From positions 1 to 9,903 of the forward strand of contig JAFQOM010000180.1 of the NCBI GenBank assembly GCA_017403205.1: 9,903 nt of DNA. Direction: 5' to 3'. The stretch is from Clostridia bacterium. GTDB lineage: Bacteria; Bacillota_A; Clostridia; Christensenellales; UBA1242. Shown here piece by piece: positions 1-5,916 of the stretch. The notes under the pieces were generated by a model. It saw only the letters and a list, made by a program, of their open reading frames with translations, was not told the DNA's origin and ran no database searches. The position numbers were made by a program, and so were the translations under genes. Positions within the stretch are counted from its first letter, which is position 1. Every line of letters starts with the position of its first letter.

Positions 1-368
1 AAATAACCCCTTACAAGATAAATTTCTTCGATGCCATTTTCTGTTAAAGCTTCTAGTGTGTTTTCTAAAATTCTTTTACCCTTTACTCTAATAAGTGGTT
101 TTGGGGTGTTTAGTGTAATTGGTATTAACCTTGAACCAAGTCCCGCAGCAATAATAATTGCCTTTTTTACCCTATATGGCTCTAAGGCGTTAAGCCCATC
201 TTGAGTAATTGTTTTATCTTTTAAAAAACCTAAGTCTACAAGTTCTATAATAGTTTTGTTTACAGTACCTACTGACAAATTTGTTTTATTTGAAATATTT
301 CTTTGTGAAAGTTCTTTTTGTGTATCTGCAATACATGTTAAAACATCAAATTGATTTTTTGTTAACAT
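1..368 (-). CDS. Winged-helix / nucleotidyltransferase fusion protein, N-terminal part (LicC/PntC-like)
   Basis: Partial gene: the ATG is at 368-366 and the frame stays open to base 1, giving about 122 residues. Residues 1-65 look like a MarR-type winged helix (ELSQRNISNKTNLSVGTV, then a helix ending in DLGFLKDKTIT). Residues 68-95 carry the sugar-nucleotide/phosphocholine nucleotidyltransferase signature: IIIAAGLGSRL, then TPKPLI, whose Lys is the usual catalytic residue. Such enzymes join an NTP to a phosphorylated small molecule in the cytoplasm; relatives include LicC (CDP-choline) and PntC (CMP-AEP). The gene starts 2 nt after the permease stop, behind GAAGG at 380-376, so it is the fourth gene of the transporter operon. 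The C-terminal part is outside the window; it could be only the nucleotidyltransferase, or also a kinase or an AEP transaminase domain. The nucleotidyltransferase call is firm; the substrate is inferred from context. Confidence -1.
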   Translation of the reverse strand, partial: MLTKNQFDVLTCIADTQKELSQRNISNKTNLSVGTVNKTIIELVDLGFLKDKTITQDGLNALEPYRVKKAIIIAAGLGSRLIPITLNTPKPLIRVKGKRILENTLEALTENGIEEIYLVRGY

Positions 369-370
369 TT

Positions 371-2017
371 TTATACCTTCTTTCTTTTGTTTTTGGATCC
401 TATTTTTTTTATAAAATAAATTAGCAGCTTCATTAAAATATTTACAGCCAATATAAATATTGCAACCACCGCGGCGCATTCTATCATATTAAATGTTTCA
501 AACTGATTTATCAATAATGATAATGGTTTTGTATCTATAGTTGATAAGAAAGAAACAGCAGAAATTGTCATCATGCTATTAACAAAGAAGTAAGAAAAAA
601 CTTCTAACAAAGTTGTTTCTACTTGAGGAACAATTACATTAAAAATAATTTTTGTTCTTGGAATGTTTAAAACTTGACCAACATCTTCTAAATTATAGTT
701 TATTTTGTTTAATGCGTTATACGTCATTAAGTATGGCGATGCAAAAAAGTGCACTGTATTTGCTAAAATTAAAATTGCAAGCGTTCCATAAATAAATGAC
801 TTTTTAAACAAAATTACATACGACAAACCTAAAACCAGGCCTGGTATTGCTAAGCTTATTATAGATAATATATGCAAAGCTCTGGAAACCCCTGTTTTAT
901 TTCTTGCCGAGAAATATGCAATAACAAATGAAGAAATTGTACCTACAGCAGCGGTTAACATTGCCATAACAACAGAGTTAACCAAATAGGTAGATCCTCC
1001 TTTTAATATTGTCTCTTCAAAATGATGCCAAGTAAAGGATAAGTCTACTGGATAACTTGTTGAAAATGCCTGTATACAAAAAGAACATATTGTTAACAAA
1101 ATAAACAAAGATGCCGTTATTACAATTGTGTATGCAATAGCATTGCGCCTTTTGCTTTTTTTAATAACAAATGGTTTTGTAACATAATTTAATTTTGCCT
1201 TATCTGAATAGAAAAGGTCAATCAAAAAAGCAATAATTGCTGGAACTAATAAAAATATTCCTATTAAAGCACCTGCAGAATAGTCAAGTTGGCCTACTGT
1301 GTTTTCATACAACAAAACAGGAAGAGTTTTTACTTTTCCACCAACCGAAAGCGGAATACCATAATCAGTTATAATCATTGTAAAAATTGTAAAGATAATA
1401 GATATTAATGGCTTTTTTAAGTATGGTAGTGTAATTGATGTAAATTTTTTATGTTTGGGAATGCCTAAAACCTCTGCAGCTTCATAAACAGTGTAGTCTT
1501 CATATTTTAAAATGTCCACAAACATCAAAAACGCTATTGGAAATGAATACATAACAGAGCCAGAAATAATTCCCCAATATCCATAGAGATGCGATTGTAT
1601 GCCAAATAAATTTGTTATTAATCCATTGTTGCCAAATAATGTAACAAGACCCATACCATGTGCTATTGATGGTATTAACATTGGAAGAACCAATACAACA
1701 CTAAATAATCCCTTACATTTTATGTTTGTTCTTAAAATACTCCAAGCAAGAATATATGCTAAAAATGTAGAAATTATTGTAGAAATTATTGTAGTTAAAA
1801 ACGAATTACCCAACGCCTGAAAAAAATTTGGCCCTGTAAAAACTCTTCTTACTGTTGCGCCATCTATTGTAGAAAGCATTGTAATTAAAGGCACAACAAC
1901 AAAAAACACAAGCGCTAAGCATAAAAACAACTCAAAATAAATACTTTTTTTCTTTGTTCTAAATAGGTTTAAAAAATTAAATTTTGGTTTATTCTTTAAA
2001 GTTTTATTATTTTTCAT
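371..2017 (-). CDS. ABC transporter permease, two fused BPD domains (Fe3+/2-aminoethylphosphonate type)
   Basis: This 548-residue membrane protein forms the whole channel of an ABC importer. It contains two tandem binding-protein-dependent permease domains, about residues 30-275 and 295-540, each with roughly six hydrophobic segments. Each has a cytoplasmic EAA coupling loop that docks on the ATPase: YEAAEVLGIPKHKK at about 178-191 and LEDVGQVLNIPRTK at about 443-456. A TISAVSFL...DTKPLS stretch near 484-500 resembles one I associate with PhnU/Fe3+-type permeases (recollection, not a search). The double-length form matches the putative AEP permease PhnU2 (about 550 aa) and also FbpB-type iron permeases. 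The ATG has a GGAG Shine-Dalgarno at 2028-2025, 7 nt upstream, and overlaps the 3' end of the ATPase gene by 11 nt, implying translational coupling. Import through a two-domain ABC permease is well supported; the substrate is not proven. Confidence 0.9.
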   Translation of the reverse strand: MKNNKTLKNKPKFNFLNLFRTKKKSIYFELFLCLALVFFVVVPLITMLSTIDGATVRRVFTGPNFFQALGNSFLTTIISTIISTFLAYILAWSILRTNIKCKGLFSVVLVLPMLIPSIAHGMGLVTLFGNNGLITNLFGIQSHLYGYWGIISGSVMYSFPIAFLMFVDILKYEDYTVYEAAEVLGIPKHKKFTSITLPYLKKPLISIIFTIFTMIITDYGIPLSVGGKVKTLPVLLYENTVGQLDYSAGALIGIFLLVPAIIAFLIDLFYSDKAKLNYVTKPFVIKKSKRRNAIAYTIVITASLFILLTICSFCIQAFSTSYPVDLSFTWHHFEETILKGGSTYLVNSVVMAMLTAAVGTISSFVIAYFSARNKTGVSRALHILSIISLAIPGLVLGLSYVILFKKSFIYGTLAILILANTVHFFASPYLMTYNALNKINYNLEDVGQVLNIPRTKIIFNVIVPQVETTLLEVFSYFFVNSMMTISAVSFLSTIDTKPLSLLINQFETFNMIECAAVVAIFILAVNILMKLLIYFIKKIGSKNKRKKV

Positions 2018-2870
2018 TTGTCAACTCCACAAATCTTTTTAAAGAATTAATTTTTTTAGTAAGATTTTGACAAACAAATTTTTTAACATAATTATTTGCT
2101 GGATTTTTTAAAATTTCTTCAGGTGTACCTATTTGAACTATTTTAGAAAAATCCATAACCATAATTCTATCAGACAAGTTAAAAGCTTCTTCTTGATCGT
2201 GTGTAATATAAATCATAGTTGTTGCAAACTTTTTTTGAATATTTTTTAACTCTTGACATAAAGACAATCTTGTTTCTACGTCTAAAGCTGACATAGGCTC
2301 GTCAAACAAAATTATATCAGGCTTTAAGGCAAGTGCCCTTGCAATTGCAACCCTTTGTTGTTGACCGCCAGATAACTCGTTTGGTTTTTTGTAAATGCAT
2401 TCCTCAAGCTTCATCTTTTTAATTAAGGAAAGCGCTGTTTCTCTTGCTATAGCTTTTGTTTCTTTTTTAATTTTTAAAGCATACTCTATATTTTGCAAAA
2501 CGTTCATATTTTCAAAAAGTGCATAGTTTTGAAAAACCATCCCCATGCCTCTTTTAGAAATTTTTACATTTGTAATATCTTCGCCATTTTTTAAAATTGT
2601 GCCAGATGTAGGATCTATCAAACCAATAAGCATTCTTAAAATTGTTGTTTTTCCACAGCCACTTGGACCCAATATAGATAAAAACTCCCCATTATAAACA
2701 TCAAAGCTTACATTGTTTACTACTTTGTTAGAGTTATATTCTTTTGTTAAATTTTTAACACAAAGTTTTATTTGATTTGCTTTTTTAGATGTGGCATTTT
2801 TTTTAGTTGGTTTTTCTTTTTTTATTTCTTCATTTGTTATATTTGCTTCCATTTTTATTAAAACTTCCAT
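2007..2870 (-). CDS. ABC transporter ATP-binding protein (importer ATPase)
   Basis: This cytoplasmic ATPase powers the importer encoded on both sides of it. All nucleotide-binding motifs are intact: Walker A GPSGCGKTT (68-76), Q-loop FQNYALF (113-119), signature LSGGQQQR (166-173), Walker B IILFDEP (186-192) and switch His ITHDQEE (222-228). At 287 residues it is shorter than the roughly 350-aa PotA/FbpC/PhnT class: the chain ends soon after the NBD, so the C-terminal TOBE-like domain seems absent. Residues 1-32 are a Lys/Glu/Asn-rich extension of no known role. The start is uncertain. The longest form (ATG 2870) overlaps the binding-protein gene by 13 nt and has no Shine-Dalgarno; a second ATG at 2852, just after that gene's stop, has a weak GGAAG upstream and may be the real start. 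The stop overlaps the permease start. Confidence 0.92.
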   Translation of the reverse strand: MEVLIKMEANITNEEIKKEKPTKKNATSKKANQIKLCVKNLTKEYNSNKVVNNVSFDVYNGEFLSILGPSGCGKTTILRMLIGLIDPTSGTILKNGEDITNVKISKRGMGMVFQNYALFENMNVLQNIEYALKIKKETKAIARETALSLIKKMKLEECIYKKPNELSGGQQQRVAIARALALKPDIILFDEPMSALDVETRLSLCQELKNIQKKFATTMIYITHDQEEAFNLSDRIMVMDFSKIVQIGTPEEILKNPANNYVKKFVCQNLTKKINSLKRFVELTNEK

Positions 2871-3853
2871 TTATTTAAAATATTATTTTTTCTGCTAAGT
2901 GTGTTTTTTTCCATATTAGAGTAAACTATCCCTTCCGGAAAATTATCAAGTTTAAAAGATTTATCTTTAAAAATTGCCTCTGGATAAAACATAGAACATG
3001 CAAGTTCGTTATAGTAATCTGCAATATACTTAAACACTTTTGCAACAGATGATCTTGTTTCCTTTCCCTTTACAATAGAACTGCCATATAAACTATACGG
3101 AGATCCCTCATCAAAAAACAAAACATCAATATCATCTCTTCCGCTAGAAATTTTATCCACAGCCTGAGCCGTCATACCAAAACCAACTGCAACCTCGCCT
3201 TTAATTAGTTGATTTACTGGGCCAGAGCCAGATGACTCAAATGCTAAAATATTAGGCTCTAATTTATCAAAATAGCTTAGAGCTTTTTCTTCGCCCCACT
3301 CGTTAATAAGCGCCAACAAAAACATGTACCCCGTGCCAGAAGATTTAGGCGAAGGCATTGAAATTTTGCTCTGTAATTTTGGATTTAACAAATCTTCATA
3401 ACAAGTTGGCTTTGAAACACCTAACTGTTGCAAAACCGTGTTGTTTATAATTATCGCACCACCATTTCTAATACCTGGCAAAACATAATCTCTAATAGAT
3501 TCTTCTACAACATCATCAGTATAAAGTTGGTAATCATACATGTCTTTTATATTAGCCAAAACGTTTGCGTTTTTCATTTTTTCAAGATACCCATATTCAA
3601 TACAATACACAATGTCAGCCTCTCCAAACTCACCTTCTTCAATAATTCTGGATGCAACATTGCTAGTTGAATAATATTCTATATGTATGTTATAGGATGG
3701 AAATTGCTGATTTAGCGTTTTTTGTAACAACTCCATATTATAATCTTCTGTTGATGTATAAATAATAATTGTTTCTGTTTTATTAAGCCCTGCAAAAATT
3801 GCATAACCCAAACAAACAACTGCAAGCATAATTAGCGATAATATTCTTTTCAT
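2858..3853 (-). CDS. ABC transporter substrate-binding protein (Fe3+/AEP-type, extracellular, membrane-anchored)
   Basis: This 331-residue periplasmic-binding-protein-like receptor captures the solute outside the membrane and delivers it to the permease. Residues 1-22 are a basic then hydrophobic signal or anchor. Cys14 follows A-V-V, a poor lipobox, so lipidation is doubtful and the segment may stay as an uncleaved anchor. The mature part follows the type-II binding-protein plan of the FbpA/PhnS/spermidine group: an IIIYTSTED strand at about 29-37, the loop SPKSSGTGYMF (168-178) and FESSGSGPVNQLIKGEVAVGFGM (about 205-227). The length matches PhnS2/FbpA proteins. Whether the ligand is AEP, a metal or another compound cannot be read from sequence. 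It is the first gene of its operon: ATG at 3853-3851 with AAAAGG at 3866-3861, 7 nt upstream, and a candidate promoter at 4003-3974. Confidence 0.88.
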   Translation of the reverse strand: MKRILSLIMLAVVCLGYAIFAGLNKTETIIIYTSTEDYNMELLQKTLNQQFPSYNIHIEYYSTSNVASRIIEEGEFGEADIVYCIEYGYLEKMKNANVLANIKDMYDYQLYTDDVVEESIRDYVLPGIRNGGAIIINNTVLQQLGVSKPTCYEDLLNPKLQSKISMPSPKSSGTGYMFLLALINEWGEEKALSYFDKLEPNILAFESSGSGPVNQLIKGEVAVGFGMTAQAVDKISSGRDDIDVLFFDEGSPYSLYGSSIVKGKETRSSVAKVFKYIADYYNELACSMFYPEAIFKDKSFKLDNFPEGIVYSNMEKNTLSRKNNILNKWKF

Positions 3854-3973
3854 TGTAAAACCTTTTATGTGTTCAATTTTCTATTTGTTTTTTTGATAAT
3901 TTTTAAGTTTTTGTATTTTTTTTATTTATTTTCGTTTATTTTTATATTTTATTGTCTAAAAATGAACAAACCT

Positions 3974-4003
3974 AGTCTAACACCGCTTTATAGCAAATGT
4001 CAA
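3974..4003 (-). promoter_or_regulatory. Candidate sigma-A-type promoter for the transporter operon
   Basis: On the minus strand a perfect TTGACA (-35, bases 4003-3998) is followed after 18 nt by TAGACT (-10, bases 3979-3974, 4 of 6 consensus). Transcription would start near 3967 and leave an A-rich leader of about 110 nt before the binding-protein ATG at 3853. This is the best -35/-10 pair I found for this strand; it rests on sequence match alone. Confidence 0.45.
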
Positions 4004-4045
4004 TTTGTTTTTATAATTTTTACATTTTTTGTTGTTGCCTTTTTG

Positions 4046-4074
4046 TTGACAAAATATATATGTTTATATACTAT
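4046..4074 (+). promoter_or_regulatory. Candidate sigma-A-type promoter for the LtaS-like/YidC-fusion operon
   Basis: A perfect TTGACA at 4046-4051 precedes an AT-rich stretch with overlapping -10 candidates: TACTAT at 4069-4074 (17-nt spacer) and TATACT at 4067-4072 (15-nt spacer, 5 of 6 consensus). Transcription would begin near 4080, giving an untranslated leader of about 70 nt before the TTG start at 4153. The position and spacing fit a main promoter for the three plus-strand genes. Confidence 0.5.
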
Positions 4075-4136
4075 TATATAGACTACAAAATACAACATTT
4101 TAGTTTATAAAGTGTCAATATAAAATACTTACCGAC

Positions 4137-4145
4137 AAAAAGGAG
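4137..4145 (+). promoter_or_regulatory. Shine-Dalgarno site that fixes a TTG start
   Basis: AAAAAGGAG lies 7 nt upstream of TTG at 4153-4155. There is no ATG nearby in this frame, so this site is the main argument for reading the TTG as the initiation codon of the LtaS-like gene. Confidence 0.75.
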
Positions 4146-4152
4146 TTTTGCC

Positions 4153-5898
4153 TTGTCAACTTCAACAGAAAAACCATCTATTAAAAAAAGAATTTTACCA
4201 ACTTTATTAATATCAATCGCCCTACCATTTTTAATTACAATAAGCGTACCTTTTGATATTTTTGCAAATAACTCTACAGAGTTTATTTTTAACTTTATGG
4301 ATTTTTTTCCAAGTTTATTGCTTTTCTTTTTTATTCTTAGTACAGTTTTCTTTTTTTCTGTATTGTTTTTGCCTAAAAAAGCATATAGAATTGTTTGCGC
4401 AATTTTAATTGCTCTTTCCGTTATGTTTTTTATACAAGGCACATATTTAAACATAAACTTGAATTCCCTACAGGGAGACAACATGGGCACAGATGGGTCC
4501 CCTGTTGGAGCAAGAATTTTTAATTTAATTTTATGGATAGTTGTTGTTGCCGTAGCCATTACACTTGCTTGTTTAAAAGATAAAAATGGAACACTTTCTA
4601 CAATAGGCGTTATTGCAACAATTATTGTTTTGGCAACTCAAATCATGACGCCGTTATCAATTGTTTTATCAAACGATCAAGTTTTTTTACCTTTAGCAGA
4701 AAGATTAAATGGCGATGAAGAAAGTTCTTCTCACAAAATAATAACTTACAAAAATGTAACAACAGCATCTAATAATAAAAACATTTATTACTTTTGCATA
4801 GACAGGTTTGATGAAATTTATGCAGAGCATGCCTATCAACAAAAACCAGAAATTTTTGATGAGTTAACCGGTTTTACATGGTTTCAAGATAACATTTCTG
4901 TTTATGCACATACCTACCCAGCAATACACAACATGTTAACTTTAAAAGATTATGACTCTTCAAAAAGCAGATATGACAATTTAAAGGGCGCATATTCTGG
5001 AAACACACCATTAAACGTTTTAAATGATAATGACTACAACATAAATTTGTATTCTGACGCTTACTATAGTTTTTTAGACGGCTCTAACTTGCCAGACTAT
5101 ATACAAAACACAGCATTGCCTTCATCTTCTGAAGTAACAAGCAAATTAGGCTTAGCATTTGGTATGGTTCAAACAGCTTTATACAGGGGTATGCCTGATT
5201 ATTTAAAAATGACTATTAACAATGTAAACTCTTCTACTTGCAACAACTTTGTTTTAGAAAAAGACCAAGACGGTAATACAGTATTTAATACAGAATTAGA
5301 TCTTGTTTACAATTCAATTATAAATAAAAACTTTGACACTACAGAAAAAAACAACTTTACATTTCTACACACATCTGGTTGTCACAACATAGGTTATTCA
5401 AGAGATTACAACAATATAGAGCCTCACTCTCAAACAATTGTACAAACAGTTGAAAAAAATTTTGAAATTATTAACAAATACATTAAGTATCTAAAGCAAA
5501 ACAATCTTTATGATAGCGCTACTATTGTTATTACAGGTGATCACTCTCACCCATCAAACGATTATGACCCTATAGTAAAAGGTCCTAGATTAACTGCTTT
5601 GTTTGTAAAACCAGCAAATAGTTCAGATGCCCCTTTAAAAACATCTCATGCACAAGTTTCTCACGACAATATATGGGCAACCATTATGCAATCAGCAAAT
5701 ATTTCTTCAGCAAACAATTATGGAACTTCTGTTTTTGATATTCCAGAAGGCGTAAACCAAGAAAGACGTTATATTTGGCATACATATTCTGAAGATTTTG
5801 CAGAATCTAAATATACAATCTCTGGACCTGGAGCTGATTTTGCAAACTGGAGTTTGACAGAAACAAAAACATACAACGGTAGACATATAACAGATTAG
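4153..5898 (+). CDS. Polytopic LtaS-like sulfatase/alkaline-phosphatase-superfamily enzyme
   Basis: This 581-residue protein has about five N-terminal TM segments (near 13-33, 50-73, 78-96, 122-141, 148-172) and then an extracellular catalytic domain (about 205-560), the plan of lipoteichoic acid synthase and phosphoethanolamine transferases. Candidate metal-site and nucleophile residues are D217 in YYFCIDRFDE, T254 in AHTYPAIHN, H406/H411 in LHTSGCHN, D463-H464 in ITGDHSHP, and H504 in SHDN. The family moves or cleaves phosphate or sulfate esters with a metal-bound Thr/Ser; here a phospho-group on a surface polymer or lipid is the natural guess. The motif spacing differs from classical LtaS, so it is probably a separate subfamily; hydrolase versus transferase is undecided. 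It uses a TTG start and is first in the operon, 18 nt before the YidC-fusion gene. The superfamily is secure, the exact reaction is not. Confidence 0.82.
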   Translation: MSTSTEKPSIKKRILPTLLISIALPFLITISVPFDIFANNSTEFIFNFMDFFPSLLLFFFILSTVFFFSVLFLPKKAYRIVCAILIALSVMFFIQGTYLNINLNSLQGDNMGTDGSPVGARIFNLILWIVVVAVAITLACLKDKNGTLSTIGVIATIIVLATQIMTPLSIVLSNDQVFLPLAERLNGDEESSSHKIITYKNVTTASNNKNIYYFCIDRFDEIYAEHAYQQKPEIFDELTGFTWFQDNISVYAHTYPAIHNMLTLKDYDSSKSRYDNLKGAYSGNTPLNVLNDNDYNINLYSDAYYSFLDGSNLPDYIQNTALPSSSEVTSKLGLAFGMVQTALYRGMPDYLKMTINNVNSSTCNNFVLEKDQDGNTVFNTELDLVYNSIINKNFDTTEKNNFTFLHTSGCHNIGYSRDYNNIEPHSQTIVQTVEKNFEIINKYIKYLKQNNLYDSATIVITGDHSHPSNDYDPIVKGPRLTALFVKPANSSDAPLKTSHAQVSHDNIWATIMQSANISSANNYGTSVFDIPEGVNQERRYIWHTYSEDFAESKYTISGPGADFANWSLTETKTYNGRHITD

Positions 5899-5916
5899 CA
5901 TAAAAGGATTTTAAAA

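Larger units (their letters stand above)
3854..4152. promoter_or_regulatory. Divergent intergenic control region
   Basis: These 299 bases separate the minus-strand transporter operon from the plus-strand cell-surface operon. No convincing gene lies here. The part at about 3880-3960 is T-rich on the plus strand, so the transporter mRNA would have an A-rich, probably unstructured leader of roughly 110 nt. I see one good promoter candidate on each strand, with -35 boxes only about 42 bp apart, close enough for shared regulation. I recognised no riboswitch fold and no long inverted repeat. Confidence 0.7.

Noticed and set aside
371..3853. Spermidine/putrescine or plain ferric-iron importer
   Set aside because: Polyamine systems have two separate permease genes (PotB, PotC), unlike the fused permease here. 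Iron remains possible, but the neighbouring LicC/PntC-like nucleotidyltransferase favours an organic, phosphate- or phosphonate-related substrate. Kept as an alternative, not as the call.
3880..3965. Possible riboswitch or attenuator in the transporter operon leader
   Set aside because: The leader is almost pure A/T with no GC-containing stem and no terminator before the start codon.
3869..4081. Open frame of 70 codons on the plus strand, very rich in Phe, Ile and Leu
   Set aside because: It lies in T-rich intergenic DNA, lacks a ribosome-binding site, is low in complexity and covers the -35 and -10 boxes of both candidate promoters. The hydrophobicity simply reflects poly-T codons.
4083..4559. 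Open frame of 158 codons on the minus strand
   Set aside because: It is antisense to the TM region of the LtaS-like gene, is Lys/Ile-rich with no recognisable motif, and would cover that gene's start and ribosome site.
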